Assembly (NCBI RefSeq): GCF_000344685.1
Contig: NW_006920415.1
Coordinates: 6,375-54,385, forward strand
Direction of reading: 5' to 3'
DNA: 48,011 bases
Origin: Gloeophyllum trabeum ATCC 11539
Lineage: Eukaryota; Basidiomycota; Agaricomycetes; Gloeophyllales; Gloeophyllaceae
Shown here: in pieces, positions 20,691-29,971 of the stretch
How positions within the stretch are numbered: the first letter of the stretch is position 1
Layout of the letters: every line of letters starts with the position of its first letter
The notes under the pieces: generated by a model
What the model was told of the DNA's origin: nothing
What the model saw: the letters and a program-made list of their open reading frames with translations, nothing else
Database searches by the model: none
Program-made: the position numbers and the translations under genes

Positions 20691-21755
20691 AAACGCTACA
20701 TGCAGGCGTGGAGTCTACGCACCTCATTCACCAGCGGCTTTTCATTCAACCAACAGCTCCGAATCGCCAGTGCGTATTCAGATCCCAGACGCGACTTGCG
20801 GATGCTTGACGCTGAAGACCCCTCCGATTTTTACCAGAGCCATCGACATGAAGGACGAGCAGTAGTTGTCGAGAGCACTAGGGATGCAGTACTGGACCGG
20901 GAAGACGCATGAGTTCACAAGACCAACCACTCTCGACCTCGTGTGGTGAGTGATGTTCCAGCCTTGCACACGAGCTGGACACTCACACAAGAGCCTGCCC
21001 AATGGTCAGTATCGGACCTTCTTGGAAGGAACGTTGTTCGTTCGCTCTATCCGGTAGTGGGCATACCGGCCAGGTTGTGCTGGCTGCAAAGCAACGAATG
21101 ACGGAGTACTATGGTACTGGGTGTCATGTTCTCCCTGTAACCTGACTACGACGGAAGCTAACAGCGAGCCTGTTGAGCGAACTCTGAGCAACTCCATGTC
21201 GGTTTTCAGTAGGCACTTGGAATAGGCGCCCGTTGGCGAAGCGGCGGAATTGTAACTCCGCATCTTTCCAGCTGGGCTGCAACCAATCTTAGGCGCTCTT
21301 CGATGTTTCCGCTTCAATGCTCACTGGAAGTACACAGTGGAGTGCCGTGCCGAGTGCATGTTAGGCACTCCTTCATGATCTTAGCGGAAGCCTTACCCTG
21401 TATCTTCAGCAGCGACTCGAGCCTTCAAGGTTTGAAGACGTGGATCAGAAATGTACGTCTGGCCGTTGCTCCGTCTACGTCTCACAAATTCCGTTCAGTC
21501 TACTACAGAACTATACCGCGAATCTCTTCTGCACTCCAGTCGTGCGTCGAGCTGTGATGCGGCAGATGCCACTGTCGGATGCTGCAGAGGCATGATCATG
21601 TGACCCAGTGGCGCCGCGCGTAGGCGCGTCCACCGTGGGGCACACAACCTTTGCCACATCCCGCTACCCAGCATTTCCTTCCTCGAACCCCATAATACGC
21701 TCTGCGTCTCGTCTATTCGAAAGAAGCTAACAAACTACAAGGAAAACATCCGATC
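20691..21755. other. Intergenic region before the tandem paralogue pair
   Basis: No supported gene. An 84-codon plus-strand frame (21303-21557) has no motif. The last ~160 nt form the promoter of the gene at 21756. Confidence 0.5.
21596..21603 (+). promoter_or_regulatory. TCATGTGA element upstream of tandem paralogue 1
   Basis: Exact octamer 153 nt before the ATG at 21756, matching the element upstream of the second paralogue and of the PPRWR genes. Confidence 0.45.
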
Positions 21756-22319
21756 ATGCAAGACCTCATCGACGCGATCAGCCTCGAGCCCGAAGGCGCC
21801 GGGTTCAACCTGGAAGAAACCTTCGCGCCCTTCACGCGTCTTGAGGCCAAGTACGGCGATCCGTCCAACGACAAACGCGTAATTGCGATCGCCTTCTCTC
21901 TTTACTGCGTGGCGACGTGCGCGAGCTACTGCACCGTGCTCGCGCCGTACAGTTCATTCTCTATCGCGTATGGCTCATTGATGCTCGCGCGCCACCTCTG
22001 TGGACGTGGACGTGGGCCGTTCTTCGATGAAGAAAGTTTGCAAGCAATGGGAGCGATGGACCTTCTTGTACAGAACGAGCATAGGAATTTGGTAACGACA
22101 GTTTGCTCGGAGGACCCGGAGGTGTCCTGGAAGCATTTATGGCGAATCGACGAGTTTTATGGCTCATGCAGAGATTTATTTCCCCCCGTCCCGAGCACTG
22201 AGGAAGAGTACGAGGCCGTCCCGACTGAGGCGGACTATGAGGCGGGCAGGGAGAAGAGGCCCCAGGTGAATCTGCTAGACTTTCAGTCCACGGTGGGGGC
22301 TATGTTCAGCTTGTCGTGA
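21756..22319 (+). CDS. Conserved hypothetical protein, tandem paralogue 1
   Basis: Intronless, 187 residues, ATG at 21756. It is clearly paralogous to the gene at 23538 over its whole length. Shared segments: MQDL(I/L)DAI, PFTRLE(A/R)KYG, YGSL(M/L)LARHLCGRGRGPF, VQNE, SWK(H/V)LWRIDEFYG, EEEYEAVPTEADYEAG and the C-terminal VNLLDF-STVG. No signal peptide or membrane segment; the middle is helical-looking and the tail acidic. I do not recognise a known domain. Strict conservation of the GRGRGPF and WRIDEFYG blocks between two otherwise diverged copies suggests both proteins are under selection. Confidence 0.8.
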   Translation: MQDLIDAISLEPEGAGFNLEETFAPFTRLEAKYGDPSNDKRVIAIAFSLYCVATCASYCTVLAPYSSFSIAYGSLMLARHLCGRGRGPFFDEESLQAMGAMDLLVQNEHRNLVTTVCSEDPEVSWKHLWRIDEFYGSCRDLFPPVPSTEEEYEAVPTEADYEAGREKRPQVNLLDFQSTVGAMFSLS

Positions 22320-23537
22320 GCAATACGGAGACGCGGTCATCAACGTCGGAGACGAATGGCACTCCACGTGCGCAGGATTGAGAGCGGACTGACCACGAAC
22401 CCATCAATTCTAAGACGACACGGCACCGATGCGTTTCAGGCCTATGCCACACAGATGGAGTATGTCAATGTTTATTCACAATACCTGTTCCTTTTCTTTT
22501 CCATGTACCTTTACTTCTCCGCCTTCCATGAATGTATCTATCCTTAGAGTTAGCCGTGAAGCTATTATCGCAGCCATTATTTGTATGCACGGTCGAGGAA
22601 GAGTGTATCATGTCTTCCCACTCCTCTTCTGTTTTGAATGAAAGACAGTCAGTTGTACGTACTGGCAGATGCCGCTTATACAGCGACATTAGTCGCCGGA
22701 CCGACATCTCACGAAGTGGCACGGCACACACCTATGCGGTCCAGGAGTAAGCCACACTTACTAGCCATTACCTGACGAAGGGTTCATATACTGTGCGCTT
22801 AGTGGTCATGCGCACCGAACATCTACTCAGTGCCACTCCTCTATTCGACATACCTTCGCTGTGCGTCGTCTGATCCTTATCCCAAGATCGCATTTCGCGC
22901 TGCTGGATCTCCTTTGAGCGCCTAGTCCATCACAGAAGCATAGATACGCACGGCTCATTGAGACTGTATTTTGATTTTTTTACCTCCTAAGACAAACAAG
23001 CGCATGGTAATCAACTTCGGCACACCGCCATTCGCGATCCCGTAATCTGTCGAGAGCGAATTAACGGGATCCATCTGCTGAGACCAACTTCCGACACACT
23101 CGAGCGGTCTGCATGTGGTGCCCCTCTTTCCCTGTCGAAAAAACGCGGCATCAGAAACGGAGAACTGAGTAATGGAAAAGGACAACAAGAATGCCCACGC
23201 ATTTGACCCGCCCTAGGAAAACCAGTCTATGTTGTTGATTGCTGGGCATCTTGCCAGGTGGAAACGCATAAGAGCTCTAGCGTAAAGCATAGAGCGAGAC
23301 TTGTGCTGGGTAGATGTTGCATGCATCTGTGAGACAATATACCTTGGAGGAGAGACTGGCGTCCACGCGCATCCCGTGGCTAGCGAGATGCGCGGTCATG
23401 TGACATTGCGGGTCCACAAAAGACGCGTTCACGAGCCGACCGTGGGAGACGCAGCTTTCGCCACACCCACCACCACCACCGCCTCCCTCCTCCTCCGCAC
23501 TGCATCCACCACCACAGACCACCACAGACCAGCAATC
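22320..23537. other. Intergenic region between tandem paralogues
   Basis: About 1.2 kb with no supported gene; the last ~140 nt are the promoter of the second paralogue. A run of CCACCACC-type triplets lies close to the start at 23538. Confidence 0.5.
23396..23403 (+). promoter_or_regulatory. TCATGTGA element upstream of tandem paralogue 2
   Basis: Exact octamer 135 nt before the ATG at 23538; see the equivalent element at 21596. Confidence 0.45.
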
Positions 23538-24113
23538 ATGCAAGACCTCCTCGACGCGATTGCCGCTGAACCCGACGGCACCGTCTTCGTCCTAGACGAC
23601 TGCGACGACGACGGCGCACAGCTCTTCTCGCCGTTCACGCGCCTCGAGCGCAAGTACGGCACGCCCCCACCCGACACACGCGTCCTCGCCGTCGCCTACG
23701 CCTTGTACCGCACCAGCCAGTCCGCGCACTACGCCGCCGCGCTCGGGCGCCTCTCCCCCCTCGACCTGGGCTACGGCTCGCTCCTCCTCGCGCGGCACCT
23801 CTGCGGGCGCGGGCGCGGGCCGTTCTGGGATGAGCCGAGCGTGCTCGCCATGGCCGCGCTGGACCGCATGGTCCAGAACGAGCGCGCGAGCCTCGTGCGC
23901 ACGGTCTGCGTGGAGAGCCCCGCGGTGTCGTGGAAGGTGCTGTGGCGAATCGACGAGTTCTACGGCGCGGGGCGGGAGTGGCTGCCCCCGCTCCCGAGCA
24001 GCGAGGAAGAGTATGAGGCTGTCCCGACTGAGGCGGATTATGAGGCGGGCAGGGCGGTGAGGCCGAAGGTCAATTTGTTGGACTTTACGTCCACGGTGGG
24101 AGTCGCGTTTTAG
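23538..24113 (+). CDS. Conserved hypothetical protein, tandem paralogue 2
   Basis: Intronless, 191 residues. The open frame extends left of 23538 without an ATG, but the homologous start MQDLLDAI is at 23538. It is more GC-rich in third positions than its partner at 21756 and has a short Asp-rich insertion (DDCDDDG) near residue 20. Shared blocks are listed with the partner. No recognised domain; function unknown. The two genes lie head-to-tail, 1.2 kb apart, an old tandem duplication with independent codon drift. Confidence 0.8.
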   Translation: MQDLLDAIAAEPDGTVFVLDDCDDDGAQLFSPFTRLERKYGTPPPDTRVLAVAYALYRTSQSAHYAAALGRLSPLDLGYGSLLLARHLCGRGRGPFWDEPSVLAMAALDRMVQNERASLVRTVCVESPAVSWKVLWRIDEFYGAGREWLPPLPSSEEEYEAVPTEADYEAGRAVRPKVNLLDFTSTVGVAF

Positions 24114-25461
24114 CCCATTGTGAGCGATAGGTTAGTTGGCCGCTTCCCGACAAGTATACCACTTATCTGACGGGAAGCACAGCTCACCAGCGCAACGAAG
24201 ACTAGGATTGTGAGTCCATTAGCGAAGATCGCGCCGAGTGAGAGGGCACTGACGTATTCCAGGCGCATCCCACCCATTGAACACACCGAATTCTCAGCTC
24301 CTCGTTCCCTACTATCTTCGTCTATCTGTCGTTCTGTTACTGTACCTTGGTTATTGTATCTTGTCCCCAATGTCATGTCGCGTCTCTGCCCTCTGCCCTC
24401 TGTCATGAACTAACTCAACCTCGAGCATCGTCTGTTACAGACGACGGGACATATACGGCTCACCTTGGCGATACCCGAAGTCCTGCATCATAATCCTTGC
24501 TGTCCGACACCCGCGTCAGTAAGGGTGATGGTCCTTCCACCTAGGGTGTGCATCGCATCTCTCGTCTAGTGCTTCCACAACGAAAACCTCACCGCAAAGT
24601 CACGTCCAAGAAACTCGCAACTGTGCCTCGGGGGATGCACCGCCTATTCGGCGGCGTGCCGGCGGAACGGTACACTGCTGGTTCGGAAGTGTGAGCGATT
24701 CGACGAGTTACTCGACCATGCATGCTAATTCTCTAACGCCGATTTCACTTACTGGCCGAGCACTCCACAGTTCGCGCACTTGCTTTCCCTCCTGTCTTGT
24801 CCTGTGTTGTGGCATCGTTTCCTTTCTTCACCGCACCGCCGCGAAGAATCAGCATCTGATACCTCGTCCAAACCTCGTCCAGCTCACTCTCGCAGGATAT
24901 GATAACCTGCCTTGTATCGTGTGCCTCGCGTTCCGGAAAATATGCAGCCATATCCGGCCGAGGAGGCCTGCACCATGCCTGCTTTCTTGACCCCTTCCGT
25001 GACGATGGATTCGGCGAGTCCACCCGTTGGCTCGTTGAGCATCTGCCACGCTCACCTATCCATACCATATCACCCTATCTGTCGAGTTGTTCGATCTTGT
25101 CCCTAGGTCTATAAGGGATCAGCCCAGCACACTCCATCGCATGCGCAATTAACCGTACCGTCATATACAGCTCCTCTGCTTTCCAATATCAGCATCCGCA
25201 CGTACCTCCCATCCAAGAATACTCGAAGCCAACGACGAAAGATAATGACAATTAATTAGTGCATGCATTAGCTCCGCGACTATCCTAAGTACGCAAGTCC
25301 GATTATGTCCAAGAACCAAACGAATGTGGGGTGAGTAATCCTCAAAACAAAGGGTATGGGATAGCAAAAAGCGAAGTCCGTTCGTCGCGAGTAATCCGAG
25401 AAATCTTCATCCAGCCCGTACCGTGTCCTCGATCTCGGTTTCAACGACCATAGGACGACAC
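24114..25461. other. Intergenic region
   Basis: Roughly 1.35 kb separating the rightward paralogue from the leftward secreted-protein gene (convergent 3' flanks). Only short, overlapping ORFs on both strands; nothing recognised. Confidence 0.5.
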
Positions 25462-26220
25462 TCAAGCCGTCTCATCGACGTGCAGCGTCACCGCATAGCA
25501 TGTGTCGTATTCGTACGCCGTCGCGTCGGCGCTCGCGTCATACACCACGACGTCCGCGGTCCCGCCCGCCTGGCGGCAAATCAAGAAGCGGTCCGTGTGG
25601 GTGTTGAGCGCGAGGGTGGGGAGGCTTCCCTGGGCCGCGCTCGTGCTAGCCTGCATCCGCGAACCACGAAAAAGATCAGCACCGAAATTGAATGCATGAA
25701 TGAAGAGTAAGTGCCAAACGCACCACGGCGCAGAACACGGGCGCGGCGGTCGCGAGGTCGGTGCACGTGTCCAGGAAGCTGACGGCGCTGCCCTCGGCGG
25801 CGCCGGGCGAGACGGGCTGGCACTTGGCGTTGCTTGGCTCGTTCGCGGTCAGCCCGCCGTGGAAGAGGGAGAAGTTCGGGAACTGGGCGAGCGTGCCGGG
25901 CTGGGTGGTGTATGTCTGTATATGGCGCACGCGCAAAGTGAGAAGGAGAGCTCAGAAAAGTGCTAGGCAGGAGAGCAAAGGACACTCACGGCGAGCCCGT
26001 ACACCGTCGCGCCGCTCCTGTCCGTCTGCGGGTTCAGCACGATCTGCACCCCGTTGTCGTTCGACGTCGCGTTCTTGGCGATGAGCGTGAAGTTGTACGC
26101 TACGTCGTACGCGCCGCCGCCGAGGCCTTTGCACCAGGGTCCGTCGGACTGACGTGTGTCGAGACGGGACGGGAGGGCGGCGACGAGAGGGGCGACGGCG
26201 AGTGCGAGAAATGCGAACAT
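25462..26220 (-). CDS. Small secreted cysteine-containing protein
   Basis: Exons 25990-26220, 25724-25915 and 25462-25650, introns of 74 and 73 nt, both phase 0; 203 residues. Start MFAFLALAVAPLVAALPSR gives a clear signal peptide (cleavage likely after about residue 15-16), followed by a dibasic-free LDTR that could be a propeptide end. The mature part has six cysteines (in WCKG, AKCQ, DTCTD, FCAV, ICRQ and DTCYA), enough for three disulfides, and N-glycosylation sequons NFT, NAT and NFS. It looks like the short secreted proteins abundant in wood- and litter-decay Agaricomycetes; no catalytic motif is visible. Expected to be extracellular or wall-associated. Confidence 0.8.
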
Positions 26221-26590
26221 TTCTGTGCGATAGACGGTGGTGAGGTGGAGAGAGCGGGCAGGGACGACGACGAACGGGAGGAAGAAAAGGGAGAAAGGCG
26301 GGCGCACAGGTTGTGCGACGTAAATGAAGCACCTGATACTGCCAAGACGCCACTGTGCCGTGGGCGTTGTGCCGACGGTAACCCTAACCAACTCACTCGA
26401 GTTCAGATCGCATCCTTCCCAACAAAATCCAGGCGTCCGAATTTGAGGTTTACATGTGCATTACTATTAGACAGAGCTGTAGAGTGAAAAACATCGCATG
26501 TAGATGGCATAGTGCAATAGAGAGCAATGTATACATGAAAACGGTAGCAGATACAGCAGATCGCGTCGGCGTATACATACGACCGCGGCA
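26221..26590. other. Promoter/3'-flank spacer
   Basis: 370 nt between the start of the secreted-protein gene and the stop of the cyclin gene, both leftward. A pyrimidine-rich tract lies before the ATG at 26220 in gene orientation. No gene. Confidence 0.5.
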
Positions 26591-27569
26591 TCACTCCCCA
26601 GGGAACCGTAACAAGCTCAGTCGCTTACCCGACTCGTAGTAGCCCGTAACCAACTCGAACACTTGCACAGACGCCGGCGAGTACTTCTCATCCGCCAGCG
26701 ACAGCCCATCGATCTTGACGTCCCTAGCCAGCAACGCATCCAGACGAAGTGCAGCCACGGTGACAGGATGTTCTTTCGGGAGCGAATGCAATACTCGATC
26801 GGGCGACAAGATGCAGGCGGCGACATACCGCGTGGCCCAGAACATCGTCGACGGGAGGACACCGATGAAGTCTTCGTACAGATAGGCCATCTTCACCAGG
26901 AACCTCGAGATGGCGATTTCCTTCTCGGTCCACTTACCGCCGCGTTCCTGGTAATACTGCAGCCAGTCATCGGGGCACCGGACAGAGAGCGTATCGCCGA
27001 GCGCCTCCACGAGTCTGAACCGCCAGCGCTCCACCTCTTCCGGCTTGAAGTTCGGACAAAACTCACAGAACCGCGCCGGGCTGTCCACCTCCTCGAGGCG
27101 GTTGGCCGCGGCGAAGAGCGCGGCGACGGCGAGCACGGGAAAGTCCTCGGGGCTGGTGCGTTTGAGGGATAGGAGGCGGTCGATCAGCGCGCACGCCAGC
27201 TGCAGCGTCTGCGGGTTCAGGCGCATCTGGTGGTGCAGGTTGTGGATGGAGAGCATGACGAGTCGGCGCTTGCCCCACTGCCAGTCGGGCTGGAGCATCT
27301 CGATCCTTCGGCGGTTCGGAAGTGTTTGGACCTGGATAACGTGAGTATCGTGGCTCCTATGTGTAGCGATAGGAACGTACCTCCGTCTTTCTCATCCATT
27401 CCATGACCGGCTCCATCGGGTACGGAATGGGCTGCTTCGAACTCGGAGCCCTCTCGAGATGCCAGAACGTCCACCACCCGTCCGGGTCTTGTCCTGGGTT
27501 CTCACTGATGGTCCATGAGCCCTTTCCGGGGTGAACGCCATAGTCATACTTCACAGTGCGGAGAGACAT
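26591..27569 (-). CDS. Divergent cyclin-like protein
   Basis: Exons 27381-27569 and 26591-27331 with a 49-nt phase-0 intron; 309 residues from the ATG at 27569 (context ACCATGTCT). After an N-terminal part with WTISENPG and PMEPVMEWMRKTE comes a cyclin-box pattern: RRLVMLSIHNLHHQMRL, then NPQTLQLACALIDRLLS and VLAVAALFAAANRLEE, the helix 1-3 layout of cyclin N domains (compare xLVDWLxEVH, LxLAVxLIDRFLS, LxLVGVTALxIAxKxEE). The second half (AISRFLVKMAYLYEDFI, TRYVAACIL) fits a cyclin C domain. The usual Met-Arg-x-Ile-Leu-x-Asp-Trp is degenerate, so CDK binding may be altered. A duplicated fragment lies at 45739-45965. Confidence 0.72.
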
Positions 27570-28464
27570 GGTCAACGGGGGAGACGTAAGAGATGGAGGT
27601 ATTGCGGACGGCGATATGTTAGCGCCACGGGCGCAATGATGCCGAAGGGTAGGTATTCAGAGAGAGATTTGCCATACAAGTGCCCCCTCGCCATCTTTAT
27701 AGCAAAGCCGAAGCAGGTCAAAGCGCTGGGTGGCGTTTTCTGCTTCGATGCGCTTTGGCCGCCTACGCCTGATTGGCCGCCACTCAGAACTTACTTGCGC
27801 CACGCTTCATAGTAATCAGAGTCTCCTAAAACTCATTGTGGGAGAATCTCGTTCAGTGGCGACGTAGGTCCAGCAAGTGAGGCTTGCAGAGAATGGTCAA
27901 CGCTGCACACGCAGGCAGGGTCGACGAGGTGGCGTCAAGAGGGGCAGGCTTTGAACAAGCAGCCTGGCCGAACACCGTGAGCAATAGAATAACTCGTATA
28001 CCAGCGACTCCAGTTCGGAAAGCGACGGACAGTGGTAGAACGCATATCCTTGAAGGAGAGCGAGAGACGAGACGAACGTCGGAAGCAGCCGAGCTGTTAC
28101 GACCCGAAGTTATTATTAGCCGTCCAATGGGCGCCTAATTATCCCAGGTCGACGCTTGTCTCACCTGAATTTGTCTGAGCATCGACGAGGCTCAGGATCC
28201 CGCACAGGAGTCGTTTCTCTTCAGAGACGCCATATGAACCGGCCACTGTATGTTGCTCGGTATATCAGGTGCAAGCACGGGCAGAGCACGGAGGACACGG
28301 ATACTGGTCTCTCCTGAGGAATGCGCACCGACAGCTCGAGCGGTCCCGCATCTCGCTGGAAATCCCATCGCGAGGGTGGCCTTCGGGAGCAAATGCATCT
28401 GCTGAGAGGGTAAGTAGAGGCTGGAATCCATATTCTTGAACCTTGCGTCCAGTGGCGGCCACAC
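27570..28464. other. Intergenic region upstream of the cyclin-like gene
   Basis: Holds the cyclin promoter and ~800 nt of unrecognised sequence up to repeat module U. Nothing else supported. Confidence 0.5.
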
Positions 28465-29971
28465 GAGTCATCTCCGCGTTCGCATGTGGTCGAACAGCGT
28501 CCAGGACAACAGGGACAGCGACACTTCTAGCATTTCAGCTGGCTTTTCATTACCTTCTGGACGCTCGGGGAACAGGTGTCAAGCTTACGCGTCAAGGGTC
28601 TGTCGGGTCGCCGCAGGAATCAGCAAACTAGTGTCTCTGCATCAGAACGAAATGCCTACCGGGGTCTCAGATTTATCATCAAGCTACGTTACTATTTCTT
28701 GTCTTGCGCACGTAACAGGCTCTCCTTCTGCGTCTTGGCGTACCCTGTTGCCGGTGGCGGATGCCAGTCTTCCGTACCTTCTACTTCGCGGCTATGTGCA
28801 ACTGGTTTGGCAAGCTACGTCTATGATTACTTAGTCTCGCAATTTTCTGGCGTTCGTAACGGAATGATGAGGGTCTCTTCAATATTATCTTCGATTATCG
28901 CTCGCCAGATGACTCTGAACTCACCCCCTGTTGGCTCCGTCGCACCTTGACTTCTGCATACGACTCGGGCCGCTGGTCCAATGCCATTCTCAGTATTCGC
29001 TTGGATACTCCTTTGCTGTCCCCGATTAGAAATTGTGCAGTGCCTCAGGTCACGAATAACATGATCAGAAGACCTGCACGATTTGCGACCCGGGACACAT
29101 TGCGGGTGACCGAGCGTATGCTACTCAATGTCCTTGATTTTTGACAAGCGAACGGTGCGTGCGCGGGAGGCCAAATATCTTGCGGATCCACGGCCATGTG
29201 AATAGACCACAAGTAATTAGAACAAGGAGCTCGATTTTTTCGTTTCGACGGAGACCTAATATTCGAATCGCGCCGCTCACCCCACTGTCGTATCCGGAGG
29301 CAGGGGCACCAACCGCCGTTTTACCGAGGTTCCCAAGCGAACGAAGGGTTCGAAGACATGAAAGTCACAGCAGGCGCGTAAAGCCCGACGTCGTGAACAG
29401 CAACTCGCCGACGATGCAGGACGCCGCCGGACGATCAAATGCTTCGTGTCGGGTGTCTTTGTCCTCGGATGGCCGGGCTCAGAATCAAAGGCTCGATCTT
29501 CATTCTTGGTGCCCTGGTGGGAACGGTCCACGAACCACCGAAAACGTGGCCTTTGCAGCGAGATGCAGAATATTCAATGCCGCAACAACTGATCGATGTC
29601 TTCAATGGCCAGAGGTGCGCAGATAGCTGAGACGTCCCTCTAGAAGGGTGGGATAACGGCTTCGGGATCAGAGAGGTCGCGTCGCGCGCGGTGGCGTGGT
29701 CCAAGCGCGTCCATAAAGAACAAAGGCGCAGGACGCGATCATGTGATAATCTGCACGGGGGGTTCAAGTTCGCGCTGACTCCTGCCACATCGTCTCCCCA
29801 TTCTTTCTCTTCTCCACTCTGCCAGAGGCCGCCCGTGGCACGTCTCACTCGTAATCTCCTCCTGTCTCAGAATGCCCGAAAGTTGTATACATCCGTTCAA
29901 ACTCCTGCGAGCGAAAAAGTATGCGTTGATGACCATCGATGATGATAACCCTTCCAGCTCGGATAACGAAC
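28465..29971. repeat. Module U, copy 1 (upstream of PPRWR gene)
   Basis: About 1.4-1.5 kb shared with 39948-41402 and 45990-47519, same orientation, each time leading directly into a PPRWR exon 1. The words CAGCGACACTTCTAGC near the left end and ATCATGTGAT near the right are shared by all three. Copy 1 is the most diverged in the left half. ORFs inside are not conserved in frame between copies; a possible antisense relic around 29300-29600 (GSSWTVP, FHVFxPFxRL) is seen in shifted frames. Confidence 0.75.
29739..29746 (+). promoter_or_regulatory. TCATGTGA element, promoter of the 29872 gene
   Basis: 126 nt before the ATG at 29872; the surrounding core promoter is shared with the copies at 41180 and 47283 and, in reverse, at 8618 and 19583. 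Confidence 0.55.

Noticed and set aside
21225..21290. tRNA-like stretch with paired arms
   Set aside because: No B-box (GGTTCRANNC) and no acceptor stem closing it.
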